This document shows positions 25,943 to 34,675 of a stretch of DNA of 64,000 bases, piece by piece. This DNA comes from Lactobacillus sp. MRS-253-APC-2B (GTDB lineage Bacteria > Bacillota > Bacilli > Lactobacillales > Lactobacillaceae). Position numbers and translations under genes: made by a program. Position 1 is the stretch's first letter; the number at the start of each line of letters is the position of its first letter. The notes beneath the pieces were generated by a model that saw nothing but the letters and a program-made list of their open reading frames with translations, did no database searches and was not told the DNA's origin. The stretch covers positions 1-64,000 of the forward strand of contig NZ_JABAFO010000008.1 in the NCBI RefSeq assembly GCF_012843675.1. Direction: 5' to 3'.

Positions 25943-26386
25943 AATATTGGCAGCTGTCAGCCGCATTTGGCAATGAGGAATGTTGTCCAGTAGGTAGACT
26001 TCGGAAGTCTGCTTGAAGCCAAAACTGCCATAAAATTTAGTAAGGTGGGCCTGAGCTTCAATCTCGACGTCTTGGCCTGGAAAGTTTGCGGCGATAAAAG
26101 CCAAAACGGCACTAAGCAGCTGCTTGCCCAGTCCTTGTTTTCTAAAACGCTCAACAACCAATACGCGTCCAAACGTTACGTAACCATCCTTTTGCATGAT
26201 ACGTGAATAGGCCATTAGTTCATTGGTCTGATCATTAAGCAGCCGGACGTGAAAGCAATGATAGTCATCATCATCGACTTCTTGGTAATAACAGGTCTGT
26301 TCAACGACAAATACGCGCGTCCGCTCTTTAAAGATCGTAACCAGTTCTTGGGGTGTCAGTTCGTCTGTTTTTTTAATATCAATCAT
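25940..26386 (-). CDS. ElaA-type GNAT N-acetyltransferase
   Basis: A 148-residue acetyltransferase. The ElaA-type N-terminus (FKERTRVFVVEQTCYYQEVDD) is followed by the acetyl-CoA binding motif A FGRVLVVERFRKQGLGKQLL and IEAQAHLTKFYGSFGF. ElaA-like members are small GNATs of uncertain acceptor. The gene lies upstream of scrB in the same direction, but the operator and promoter of scrB are at its end, so the two are separately controlled. Confidence 0.88.
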   Translation of the reverse strand: MIDIKKTDELTPQELVTIFKERTRVFVVEQTCYYQEVDDDDYHCFHVRLLNDQTNELMAYSRIMQKDGYVTFGRVLVVERFRKQGLGKQLLSAVLAFIAANFPGQDVEIEAQAHLTKFYGSFGFKQTSEVYLLDNIPHCQMRLTAANI

Positions 26387-26473
26387 GATAAACCTCTTAA
26401 TAATGTAAACCTGAATCTGCGTTATTATTTACTTGTGGATTAAGTATAAGTTTTTAGCAAACGAGGTGGCAAT

Positions 26474-27514
26474 ATGGAAATAAATGAAAAAATTCCTGAA
26501 ACAATGCATGCCTGGGAAGTCGTTAAGCCCGGTCCGGTTGATGGCGAGATCTCACCATTGAAATTTGTTGAAAAGCCGGTACCAAGGCCTAAGCGTGGTG
26601 AGATCCTGGTCAAGGTACTGGCCTGTGGCGTCTGTCATACCGATCTGCACGTCAGCGAAGGCGATCTGCCAATTCATCAGCCAAACGTTACGCCTGGTCA
26701 CGAAATTGTCGGACGAGTAGCGGCATTTGGTGATGACACGCAACGCTTCAAATTAGGTGAGCGCATTGGGATTCCTTGGTTTCGGCATGCTTGCGGGGTT
26801 TGTCGTTTTTGTCGCTCAGGGCGTGAAAATCTTTGTCCGCATTCGATTTATACCGGTTGGGATCATGATGGCGGTTATGCCGAATACGTCACTGTCCCAG
26901 AAGGATTTGCCTACCGGATTCCAGAACGCTTTGACGATCTGACGGCTGCACCACTGCTTTGTGCCGGGATCATTGGTTATCGAGCCTATCTGCGTGCCAA
27001 CGTGCCAGCAGGTGGCCGACTAGGGTTGTATGGATTTGGCGGATCAGCCCATATTACGGCCCAGATTGCCATCAAGCAGGGAATTGAGGTGCATGTCTTT
27101 ACACGTGGCAATGATGCACAAAAATTTGCACTTCAGCTAGGTTGTGCCTCGGCGCAGGGAGCCTATGACAAGTCGCCGGTGCCGCTTGATTCAGCAATCA
27201 TGTTTGCACCAGCTGGCCAAATGATCCCAAACGCCTTAGAGAATCTGGTATCAGGTGGAACATTGGCATTGGCAGGAATTCATATGAGCGATGTACCGAC
27301 AATGACCTATCAAGAACATCTTTTTCATGAAAAGGTAATAACCAGTGTTGAGAGCAATACCAGACGCGATGGTGAGGAGTTTTTGACCCTAGCCGATCGA
27401 TTGGATATTCATCCAAAGGTTGCTGAATATCCATTAAAAAAAGCTGATGAGGCACTAAGACGCGTTAAGCAGGGTGACATCGATGGGGCGTGTGTCCTGC
27501 GTGTCAGTCAATAA
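26474..27514 (+). CDS. adh: Zinc-dependent alcohol dehydrogenase
   Basis: A 346-residue medium-chain dehydrogenase. The catalytic zinc site is ACGVCHTDLHVSEG and GHEIVGR. The structural zinc cysteines are in CGVCRFCRSGRENLC, and the tyrosine-containing YTGWDHDGGYAEY is typical of the class. The nucleotide-binding loop GLYGFGGSAHIT has an extra serine relative to GxGxxG, as in one bacterial subgroup. The likely role is oxidation or reduction of short alcohols/aldehydes with NAD(P), useful for NADH re-oxidation in a heterofermenter. GAGGTGG precedes the ATG. Confidence 0.92.
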   Translation: MEINEKIPETMHAWEVVKPGPVDGEISPLKFVEKPVPRPKRGEILVKVLACGVCHTDLHVSEGDLPIHQPNVTPGHEIVGRVAAFGDDTQRFKLGERIGIPWFRHACGVCRFCRSGRENLCPHSIYTGWDHDGGYAEYVTVPEGFAYRIPERFDDLTAAPLLCAGIIGYRAYLRANVPAGGRLGLYGFGGSAHITAQIAIKQGIEVHVFTRGNDAQKFALQLGCASAQGAYDKSPVPLDSAIMFAPAGQMIPNALENLVSGGTLALAGIHMSDVPTMTYQEHLFHEKVITSVESNTRRDGEEFLTLADRLDIHPKVAEYPLKKADEALRRVKQGDIDGACVLRVSQ

Positions 27515-27581
27515 TTGGTTAATATTTAAAATTTTTTTAAACTCGTTAAGGGGATCTAAATGCCTTTAAAACGGGCTTATA

Positions 27582-27597
27582 TGTCAACCCATTGTCA
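27582..27597. promoter_or_regulatory. Upstream LacI-type operator of the sucrose PTS gene
   Basis: TGTCAACCCATTGTCA is an imperfect copy of the main operator 35 bp downstream (start to start). A second site at this distance suggests cooperative binding by a ScrR-like repressor. Confidence 0.6.
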
Positions 27598-27610
27598 TTT
27601 AACCGGTAAA

Positions 27611-27638
27611 AACAAATGTCAAACGATTGACATTTGTT
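27611..27638. promoter_or_regulatory. Main operator of the sucrose PTS gene
   Basis: Perfect inverted repeat: arms AACAAATGTCAA and TTGACATTTGTT around ACGA. The core TGTCAAACGATTGACA (27617-27632) matches the scrB operator. The right half contains the -35 hexamer. Confidence 0.85.
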
Positions 27639-27654
27639 GAAAAGCGGGTATGAT
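27627..27654 (+). promoter_or_regulatory. Promoter of the sucrose PTS gene
   Basis: Consensus TTGACA (27627-27632) and TATGAT (27649-27654) with a 16-bp spacer. The -35 is inside the operator, giving repression by occlusion. Confidence 0.85.
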
Positions 27655-27663
27655 AAATAAAAG

Positions 27664-27677
27664 TAAAAGCGCTTACA
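27664..27677. promoter_or_regulatory. cre site before the sucrose PTS gene
   Basis: TAAAAGCGCTTACA is a close CcpA-box match located just after the -10, so glucose repression of sucrose uptake is expected. Confidence 0.75.
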
Positions 27678-27737
27678 GTTATTTGAGAATTATTTATTCT
27701 GGTTAGTAATGCAATTATTTATCTGGGGAGAGCAATT

Positions 27738-29672
27738 ATGGATCATAAACGAGTCGCCCAAACCGTTGTCAAAGCGGTGGGCAAAGATAATATCGTGGCT
27801 GCTGCACACTGTGCCACGCGGCTTCGTTTGGTGGTCAAGGATGATTCCAAGATCGATCAAAAAATGTTGGATAATGATGCTGACATCAAAGGGACGTTTG
27901 AAACGAATGGTCAATACCAGATCATCATCGGCCCTGGTGATGTCAACAATGTCTATGATGAAATGGTTAAGATTACCGGTTTAAAAGAAATGTCAACCGA
28001 TGATCTGAAACAGGTTGCAGCTAAGAACCAAAAGACGAATCCAGTGATGGCGTTCATCAAGCTGTTGTCTGACATCTTCGTACCGTTGATTCCAGCCCTG
28101 GTTGCCGGCGGTCTTTTGATGGCTTTGGACAACGTGCTGGCTTCACCTGGTCTGTTTGGGCCTAAGTCAGTCATTCAGATGTACCCTTCGCTCAAGGGCA
28201 TTGAATCAATGGTCAACGTAATGTCGGCAGCACCATTTACGTTCCTGCCAATTCTGGTTGGGATCTCTGGTGCCAAACGGTTTGGCGCCAACCCATTCCT
28301 GGGCGCGGTTGTTGGTATGATGATGACCTCGCCGTTGCTGCAGGCAGGTCATTTCTGGAACGTCTTTGGTCTGCACGTTTCAATGCAGCCTTACACGGGG
28401 CAGGTTATTCCGGCGCTGGCTGCAGTTTGGCTGCTGTCAATCTTTGAAAAGTGGTTCCATAAGAAATTGCCAAGTGCGGTTGACTTCACGTTTACGCCAC
28501 TGCTGTCGATTCTGCTGACTGGTTTTCTGACGTTTACCATCGTGGGTCCAGTGATGCGGGATCTTTCCGACTGGATCACGGCTGCAATTGTTTGGATTTA
28601 CAACACGCTTGGCTGGGTCGGCACTGGTATCTTTGGTGCCTTCTACTCACCAATTGTCTTGACGGGGCTGCACCAAAGCTTCCCAGCCATCGAAACGCAA
28701 TTGATTTCAGCCTTTAAGTCAGGTACTGGCTATGGCGACTTTATCTTTGTCGTTGCCTCAATGGCTAACGTTGCGCAAGGGGCTGCGACGACAGCGGTCT
28801 ACTTCTTGACCAAGAGCAAGAAGATGAAGGGGCTTTCCAGTTCAGCTGCGGTTTCGGCCTTGTTGGGGATTACGGAACCAGCCATCTTCGGGGTTAATCT
28901 GAAATTGAAGTTTCCATTCTTCTGTGCTTTGATTGGTTCTTGTGTGGCCAGTGCATTGGCCGGTATGTTCCACGTTATTGCCGTATCGCTCGGTTCCGCT
29001 GGTTTCATTGGCTTCCTTTCAATCAATGCCAAATCGATTCCGCTTTATATTCTGTGTGAACTGGTCAGCTTTGCCATTGCATTCTGTGTTACGTTCTTCT
29101 ACGGCAAGGCCCACCACAACTTGGTTGACCCGGTTACCGAGACTGAAGCTGATGCTGAAGCCAAGGCCGTTGAGATCCAAGCAGAAGCAACTGCTGCTGA
29201 GCCAGCCAGTGCCGTTAAGAGCGAGGATGTCTTGAGCCCAGTTGATGGTAAGGTTGAGGATCTGTCCAAAGTTAAAGATGAGGTCTTCTCCCAAAAGATG
29301 ATGGGTGATGGCGCCGCCGTTGTACCAAGTGATGGCACTATTTACTCACCAGTTGATGGTAAGATTACCGTTGCCTACGCTACTAAGCATGCATATGGCA
29401 TTACGTCTGACGATGGTGCCGAAATTCTGATCCACGTTGGTTTGGACACGGTTAACCTGAAGGGCGAACACTTTACCAGCGCGGTTGAGCAGGGCCAAAC
29501 CGTTAAGCGCGGCGACAAGCTGGGAACGGTTGATCTCAAGGCAGTTGAAGCTGCCGGCTACGACACTACGGTAATGGTCGTTGTTACCAACACGGCTAGC
29601 TATGCCAAGGTTGAACACGTAGCAGAGGGCGACATCAAGCATGGCGAAAAGCTGATTCAAGTTGCCAACTAA
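27738..29672 (+). CDS. scrA: Sucrose-type PTS EIIBCA
   Basis: A 644-residue fused PTS permease. The EIIB domain comes first (phospho-Cys25 in [13 protein letters not shown]). A ten-helix EIIC (about 90-460; [18 protein letters not shown]) follows. An Ala/Glu-rich linker leads to a C-terminal EIIA of the Glc type (about 500-644), with phospho-His566 in [15 protein letters not shown]. Domain order and sequence class fit sucrose or beta-glucoside/trehalose porters. Sucrose is chosen because its operator matches the one before scrB. GGGGAG precedes the ATG. The codons are strongly biased (AAG, TTC, GTT), as in highly expressed genes. No scrR is in the window. Confidence 0.9.
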   Translation: MDHKRVAQTVVKAVGKDNIVAAAHCATRLRLVVKDDSKIDQKMLDNDADIKGTFETNGQYQIIIGPGDVNNVYDEMVKITGLKEMSTDDLKQVAAKNQKTNPVMAFIKLLSDIFVPLIPALVAGGLLMALDNVLASPGLFGPKSVIQMYPSLKGIESMVNVMSAAPFTFLPILVGISGAKRFGANPFLGAVVGMMMTSPLLQAGHFWNVFGLHVSMQPYTGQVIPALAAVWLLSIFEKWFHKKLPSAVDFTFTPLLSILLTGFLTFTIVGPVMRDLSDWITAAIVWIYNTLGWVGTGIFGAFYSPIVLTGLHQSFPAIETQLISAFKSGTGYGDFIFVVASMANVAQGAATTAVYFLTKSKKMKGLSSSAAVSALLGITEPAIFGVNLKLKFPFFCALIGSCVASALAGMFHVIAVSLGSAGFIGFLSINAKSIPLYILCELVSFAIAFCVTFFYGKAHHNLVDPVTETEADAEAKAVEIQAEATAAEPASAVKSEDVLSPVDGKVEDLSKVKDEVFSQKMMGDGAAVVPSDGTIYSPVDGKITVAYATKHAYGITSDDGAEILIHVGLDTVNLKGEHFTSAVEQGQTVKRGDKLGTVDLKAVEAAGYDTTVMVVVTNTASYAKVEHVAEGDIKHGEKLIQVAN

Positions 29673-29700
29673 AAATCAAATACCTTCTCTGCATTAATGC

Positions 29701-29739
29701 AAAAGCAGCTCGATTACTGGGAATCGGGCTGCTTTTTTT
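29701..29739 (+). terminator. Terminator after the sucrose PTS gene
   Basis: AAAAGCAGCTCGATT pairs with AATCGGGCTGCTTTTTTT, one G-T pair, with a long T-run. Confidence 0.92.
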
Positions 29740-29788
29740 ATATAATAAAATTTAATATTCAAAATGTTTAATGCTTGAGGAGGTAAAA

Positions 29789-30379
29789 ATGACTTTTCCA
29801 CAATTAGACCTGGCTGATGCCAAGGGTCCTAAAGCAACTATTAAGACCAACCACGGTGACATCGTGATTCAATTGTTCCCAGAGCAGGCGCCCAAGACGG
29901 TTGAGAATTTCATTACGCTTGCTAAGCAAGGCTACTATGATGGCGTGACGTTCCATCGGGTCATTCCTGAATTTATGATTCAAGGTGGTGATCCAACCGG
30001 TACCGGTGCTGGCGGTCAAAGCAGCTTTGGCGCACCGTTTGAAGATGAATTCAGTCGTGAACTGTTTAACTTCAATGGGGCGCTGTCAATGGCCAATGCC
30101 GGCCCCAATACCAACGGCAGCCAATTCTTTATCGTCAGTGCTACGCAGGTGCCTGATAATATGATTGGTCAAATGAAGCAGCTGGGCTGGCCAGCCGAAG
30201 TCGTAGCCAATTACGAAAAGAATGGTGGCACGCCTTGGCTTGATGGACATCATACCGTCTTTGGCCAGGTAGTCAGCGGCATGGACGTGGTTGACGAGAT
30301 CAGCAAGGTTGCTCGTGATGCGGCTGACAAGCCGAAAGAAGACGTTGTAATGACAACGGTTGAAATTGATGAAGCTTAG
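29789..30379 (+). CDS. Cyclophilin-type peptidyl-prolyl isomerase
   Basis: A 196-residue cytoplasmic cyclophilin that catalyses cis-trans isomerisation of prolyl bonds during folding. Active-site blocks are [34 protein letters not shown] and [12 protein letters not shown]. The catalytic Arg lies in FHRV. The protein has an insertion of about 20 residues ([17 protein letters not shown]) seen in lactobacillar members. The frame opens at 29771, but GAGGAGG there is the ribosome site for ATG 29789. It has its own terminator and is a single-gene unit. Confidence 0.94.
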   Translation: MTFPQLDLADAKGPKATIKTNHGDIVIQLFPEQAPKTVENFITLAKQGYYDGVTFHRVIPEFMIQGGDPTGTGAGGQSSFGAPFEDEFSRELFNFNGALSMANAGPNTNGSQFFIVSATQVPDNMIGQMKQLGWPAEVVANYEKNGGTPWLDGHHTVFGQVVSGMDVVDEISKVARDAADKPKEDVVMTTVEIDEA

Positions 30380-30391
30380 CATATGATTATC

Positions 30392-30431
30392 AAACCGCAG
30401 ACAGTGTTTAAAGGCTGTCTGCGGTTTTTTA
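30392..30431 (+). terminator. Terminator after the cyclophilin gene
   Basis: AAACCGCAGACAG pairs with CTGTCTGCGGTTTTTT around a 10-nt loop. Confidence 0.93.
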
Positions 30432-30716
30432 TATGCCTTGAGATTAATAGCCGATTACATATAAAATGACTGATTACTCGAACGGGCGAAAGATTTTTAG
30501 ATTTTTTTGAAATTAATTAAAGATTGTGCAAAAGTTTCAAAAAGATTAAAACGGCTTGGTAACGGGTTTTTGATGGGGGATTATAAGTAATTGTTATAAG
30601 CTCTATGTGTTTTGACTATAGCAGTTTGTGCAGAGTAAAGTTGGAACCGTAGAAAAGCAACAACGCTTACATCACTTTGTTTATATCGCATGTTGAATTC
30701 AATTGGAGGTTTTAAT
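30432..30716 (+). promoter_or_regulatory. fumC upstream region with candidate promoter and cre-like site
   Basis: This AT-rich gap holds no gene. TTGACT (30612-30617) and TAAAGT (30636-30641) with 18-bp spacing are the best promoter candidate. Just behind, CAACAACGCTTACA (30658-30671) read on the minus strand as TGTAAGCGTTGTTG resembles a cre box with a degenerate end, suggesting CcpA control of the fumarate branch. Confidence 0.45.
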
Positions 30717-32114
30717 ATGCCAGAATTTCGTACTGAAGAAGATACTCTAGGTCCAGTTCAAATCCCTGCCGATGCTTTGTGGGGTCCTCAAACTGAACGG
30801 AGCCGTCACAACTTCCCAACTGGCCAATACATGCCAATCGCTATTATTCGTGCACTGCTGAACATTAAGAAGGCAGCTGCTCAAGCTAACATGGAAACCA
30901 ACGCGATTTCTGAAGAAAAGGGTAACCTGATCGTTAAAGCCGTTGATGAACTGCTGGCTTTGAGCGATGAAGATCTGCGCAAGGACTTCCCATTGAAGGT
31001 TTACCAAACCGGTTCCGGTACGCAGACCAACATGAACACTAACGAAGTCGTAGCTCATAAGGCAATGCAGATCAACCCAGACGTTGAAATCCTGCCTAAC
31101 GATGATGTTAACAAGGGCCAAAGCTCAAACGACACGTTCCCAACTGCTATGAACGTCGTTGCCTTAGAAGCACTGGACAAGCTGAAGCCAGCCGTACAAC
31201 ACCTGATCGATGAATTGAAGATCAAACAAGACAAGTACTGGGAAACGGTTAAGGTTGGTCGGACTCACTTGCAAGATGCCGTTCCATTGACTTTTGGTCA
31301 AGAAGTATCCGGCTACGTATCTGCACTTGAACACGACCTTAAGTACATCGAACAGCTTGAACCAACGCTGGAAGAATTGGCAATCGGTGGGACGGCTGTT
31401 GGTACTGGTCTGAACGCTGCTGAAGGCATGCCTGAAAAGATCGCCGAAAAGCTAAGCCAAGCATACGGTCTGAAGCTGACTGCCAAGAGCAACAAGTTCT
31501 ATGGCCTGTCACACCACTCTGGCCTCAATGTGGTTCATGGTGCTTTGAAGACGCTGGCTGCCGACATGTTTAAGATCGCTCAAGACATCCGTTTCCTGGC
31601 TTCTGGTCCACGGGCCGGCTATGGTGAACTGCACATCCCAGCTAACGAACCAGGCTCTTCAATCATGCCTGGTAAGGTTAACCCAACTCAAGCTGAAGCC
31701 GTTACGATGGCTGCTTTGCGAGTGTTCGGCAATGACGTGGTCGTTTCAACTGCCTCCTCACAAGGTAACTTTGAAATGAACGTCTTCAAGCCGGTTATGA
31801 TTGATGCCTTCCTGGAATCTGCCGACCTGCTGACGGGTACGACGATGGGCTTTGCTGACAAGATGATTCATGGTCTGACGGTCAACGAAAAGCGGATGAA
31901 GGAACTGCTGGACAACTCACTGATGACGGTTACGGCACTTTCCCCACACATTGGCTACCATGACAGTGCCAAGATTGCTCAAGCTGCTGACAAGGCTGGC
32001 AGCACGCTGAAAGAAGCTGCCTTGAAGTCTGGCAAGGTTACCGAAGAGCAATACGACGAATGGATGGATCCGCTGAAGATGACCAACGCCGATCGTCACG
32101 ATTACGAAGACTAG
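30717..32114 (+). CDS. fumC: Class II fumarate hydratase
   Basis: A 465-residue iron-independent fumarase. The superfamily signature GSSIMPGKVNPTQAEA is intact, as are TGSGTQTNMNTNEV, NKGQSSNDTFPTAM and GRTHLQDAVPLTFGQE. In a lactic acid bacterium without a full TCA cycle it would dehydrate malate to fumarate for reduction by the next gene. TTGGAGG fixes ATG 30717. frdA begins 16 bp after its stop. Strong AAC/AAG/TTC codon preference points to high expression. Confidence 0.96.
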   Translation: MPEFRTEEDTLGPVQIPADALWGPQTERSRHNFPTGQYMPIAIIRALLNIKKAAAQANMETNAISEEKGNLIVKAVDELLALSDEDLRKDFPLKVYQTGSGTQTNMNTNEVVAHKAMQINPDVEILPNDDVNKGQSSNDTFPTAMNVVALEALDKLKPAVQHLIDELKIKQDKYWETVKVGRTHLQDAVPLTFGQEVSGYVSALEHDLKYIEQLEPTLEELAIGGTAVGTGLNAAEGMPEKIAEKLSQAYGLKLTAKSNKFYGLSHHSGLNVVHGALKTLAADMFKIAQDIRFLASGPRAGYGELHIPANEPGSSIMPGKVNPTQAEAVTMAALRVFGNDVVVSTASSQGNFEMNVFKPVMIDAFLESADLLTGTTMGFADKMIHGLTVNEKRMKELLDNSLMTVTALSPHIGYHDSAKIAQAADKAGSTLKEAALKSGKVTEEQYDEWMDPLKMTNADRHDYED

Positions 32115-32130
32115 TTAAAGGAGCTGCAAA

Positions 32131-33519
32131 ATGGCACAATTTCAAACCACGCCAGTCAGTCAGCTGGCAGACAGCTATGATGCCGTGATCGTCGGTTCTG
32201 GCGGTACCGGTCTGGCGGCTGCAATTCAAGCTCATGAACTGGGGATGAACGTTGCCGTGCTGGAAAAAGAAGAACAGCTTGGCGGTAATACCAACCGAGC
32301 CTCTTCTGGGATGAACGCTGCTGAAACCAACGTTCAACTCAAGCATGGCATTATTGACAACATCAATGACTTTTACCGCGAAACCTACAAAGACGGCGGT
32401 AAGCTCAACGACAAGGACATGCTTGGTTTCTTCGTTGTTCACTCACCACTTGCAATCGACTGGCTGGCCGACCATGGCATCAAGCTAGAAGACGTTACGA
32501 TTACCGGTGGGATGTCCAAGAAGCGGACCCACCGTCCAGCTTCAATGGCTCCAATTGGTGGTTTTCTGGTCAAGAGTCTGCTGGATGTCGCTGCTAAAGA
32601 AAACATCCCCGTCTTTAACAAGGTTAAGGTTGAAAAGCTGGTTAAAAACGACCAAGGCGCAGTTGCCGGGGTCGTAGCCAGCGTTGATGGTCAGCCAAAG
32701 CAGATCAATGCTAAGGCTGTGCTGCTGGCAACCGGTGGCTTTGGGGCCTCTAAGGAATACATCAAGCGCTATCGTCCAGACCTGGCTGATTACAAGACGA
32801 CCAACCAGCCTGGGGCAACCGGTGACGGCTTAAAGCTGGCTGAAGAGGTTGGCGCTCAATTGACGCAGATGAATTTTGTTCAAGTTCACCCAACCGTTCA
32901 ACAAGACAATCCACACGTCTACCTGATTGGCGAAGCCGTTCGTGGTGAAGGGGCCATCTTGGTCAACTTCCAAGGTGAACGTTTTGTTAATGAACTGAAC
33001 ACGCGCAAGATCGTTTCCGAAACGATTACCGCCTTGCCAGAACATAGTGCCTACCTGATCTTTGACCAAGGCGTTCGTGACCATGCCAAGGCTATTGAGT
33101 TCTACGACAAGGTTGGCTTGGTTGTTCATGGTGACACGGTTGAAGACCTGGCCAAGAACCTGAAGATGGATCCGGCGGTGCTTAAGAATACGGTCGAAAC
33201 TTGGAACCAGGCCGTTCAAGCCGGTGAAGACAAAGAATTCGGTCGGACGACGGGGATGGATCGCGATCTGTCCAAGTCAGGCTACTTTGCCATTCACATT
33301 GCTCCAGCCATCCACTACACGATGGGTGGAATTCACATCAACACCAAGACGCAGGTTCTTGACGGCAATGGTGACGTGATCCCTGGTCTGTACGCAGCCG
33401 GTGAGGTTTCCGGCGGTCTGCACGGTAACAACCGGGTCGGCGGTAACTCAATTGCTGAAACGATCATCTTTGGTCGTCAAGCCGGTCAACAAGTAACGGT
33501 TTACGCTCGCGAACATTAA
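32131..33519 (+). CDS. frdA: Soluble FAD-dependent fumarate reductase
   Basis: A 462-residue single-domain flavoprotein of the flavocytochrome c/fumarate reductase group. The dinucleotide motif is AVIVGSGGTGLAAAIQA, followed by GGNTNRASSGMNAAET. The capping and active-site regions contain GGMSKKRTHRP and GERFVNELNTR, with the proton-shuttling Arg. The C-terminal FAD contacts are HYTMGGIHI and LYAAGEVSGGLHGNNRVGGNS. There is no FMN-binding or heme domain, so electrons must come from NADH/flavin or another carrier. Co-transcribed with fumC, it would make succinate. Urocanate-type substrates cannot be fully excluded. Confidence 0.9.
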   Translation: MAQFQTTPVSQLADSYDAVIVGSGGTGLAAAIQAHELGMNVAVLEKEEQLGGNTNRASSGMNAAETNVQLKHGIIDNINDFYRETYKDGGKLNDKDMLGFFVVHSPLAIDWLADHGIKLEDVTITGGMSKKRTHRPASMAPIGGFLVKSLLDVAAKENIPVFNKVKVEKLVKNDQGAVAGVVASVDGQPKQINAKAVLLATGGFGASKEYIKRYRPDLADYKTTNQPGATGDGLKLAEEVGAQLTQMNFVQVHPTVQQDNPHVYLIGEAVRGEGAILVNFQGERFVNELNTRKIVSETITALPEHSAYLIFDQGVRDHAKAIEFYDKVGLVVHGDTVEDLAKNLKMDPAVLKNTVETWNQAVQAGEDKEFGRTTGMDRDLSKSGYFAIHIAPAIHYTMGGIHINTKTQVLDGNGDVIPGLYAAGEVSGGLHGNNRVGGNSIAETIIFGRQAGQQVTVYAREH

Positions 33520-33558
33520 TTTTCTGCCTTCAATAGCGTACGCGGGTCTAAATATTTG

Positions 33559-33597
33559 AATACGGCAGGGTTAGGGATTTTGCCCTGTCGTATTATT
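33559..33597 (+). terminator. Terminator after fumC-frdA
   Basis: AATACGGCAGGG pairs with CCCTGTCGTATT with one mismatch. The T-run is short (TATTATT), so some read-through into mdh is possible. Confidence 0.75.
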
Positions 33598-33610
33598 AGC
33601 CATTATTTTG

Positions 33611-33639
33611 TTGAAATTATCACAAGAAGCGTGTACAAT
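33611..33639 (+). promoter_or_regulatory. Promoter of the mdh-carrier operon
   Basis: TTGAAA (33611-33616) and TACAAT (33634-33639) with a 17-bp spacer, about 75 bp before the mdh start. Confidence 0.8.
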
Positions 33640-33714
33640 ACTGAATTTTGTTAGAAAATTTTTGAAAAAGTGTCTAAACAGTCTTTTTCAGTCGAGTAGA
33701 GAGGAAAATCAGAT

Positions 33715-34635
33715 ATGTCAAAAGTTATGCTGGTTGGCGACGGTGCGGTTGGTTCCGCTTTTGCCAACGATTTACTGCAACACGTTAGTCTGGATGAATT
33801 GATCATTGTTGATCGTAAGACGCAAAAAGCGGCTGGTGATGCAATGGATTTAGAAGACCTGGCTATGTTCGATGGTACGACGGTAGTACGCGGTGGCAAG
33901 TATGAGGATGCGGCTGACACTGACGTTGTAGTTATTACGGCCGGAATTCCGCGCAAGCCGGGTGAGAGTCGGCTGGATCTGGTTAACAAAAACGTTGGGA
34001 TCTTAAAGACGATCATCGACCCAATCGTTAAGAGCGGCTTTAAGGGAATCTTTGTCGTCGCCTCCAACCCAGTTGATATTTTGACAACGCTGACGCAGCG
34101 GATCTCTGGTTTTCCAAAGAACCGGGTCATCGGTACGGGGACGTCGCTTGATACGGCTCGGCTGCGCGTGGCACTTGCCAAGCGCTGCCATGTGCCGGTA
34201 CGTGAAATCAGCGTTGACGTCTTAGGTGAGCACGGTGACACATCGTTTGCCAACTTTGATGAAGCAACGATTGCCGGCAAACCATTAAAGGAGTTTGCTG
34301 ACGTTACTGATGAAGAGCTTGCGGAAATGCAGTCTGGTGTTAAGAAAAAGGGTGGCGCCATCATTCGTTCCAAGGGTGCCACCTACTACGGCGTGGCCCG
34401 CTGCCTGTCTTTGATCTGTGAAGCCATCATCTTCAACCGTTCGATTGTCTTGCCACTTTCGGCACCATTGAATGGTCAATACGGTATCAAGGATCTGTAT
34501 CTGGGGACGCCAGCCTCTGTTAACCGGACTGGAATTCGCTATGTCATTGAAACGCCGCTTTCAAAACGCGAGGTAGCGGCAATGCAGCACTCCGCCGCCA
34601 AAATGAAAGAAGTTTTGGATGGCGTTGAGCTTTAG
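33715..34635 (+). CDS. mdh: LDH/MDH-superfamily dehydrogenase with malate-type specificity residue
   Basis: A 306-residue NAD-dependent 2-hydroxyacid dehydrogenase of the LDH-like fold. The nucleotide motif is VGDGAVGSAFA and D33 suits NAD. The catalytic set is D146, R149 and H173 (GEHGDTS), plus loop Arg86. Position 80, equivalent to Gln102 of lactate dehydrogenases, is Arg (GIPRKPGESR). Arg here is the classic determinant for oxaloacetate over pyruvate. The LDH-like GATYYGVA segment is kept. Neighbours (fumC, frdA, DASS carrier, citrate lyase) independently call for malate dehydrogenase. It has its own promoter and heads a two-gene unit. Confidence 0.85.
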   Translation: MSKVMLVGDGAVGSAFANDLLQHVSLDELIIVDRKTQKAAGDAMDLEDLAMFDGTTVVRGGKYEDAADTDVVVITAGIPRKPGESRLDLVNKNVGILKTIIDPIVKSGFKGIFVVASNPVDILTTLTQRISGFPKNRVIGTGTSLDTARLRVALAKRCHVPVREISVDVLGEHGDTSFANFDEATIAGKPLKEFADVTDEELAEMQSGVKKKGGAIIRSKGATYYGVARCLSLICEAIIFNRSIVLPLSAPLNGQYGIKDLYLGTPASVNRTGIRYVIETPLSKREVAAMQHSAAKMKEVLDGVEL

Positions 34636-34675
34636 ATTAGGATTTTGAGACAACCTTTTTGGAGGAAATATCACA

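Noticed and set aside
33715-34635. Plain L-lactate dehydrogenase call
   Set aside because: Arg at the Gln102 position and the fumarate/citrate context favour malate dehydrogenase, although the overall fold is LDH-like.
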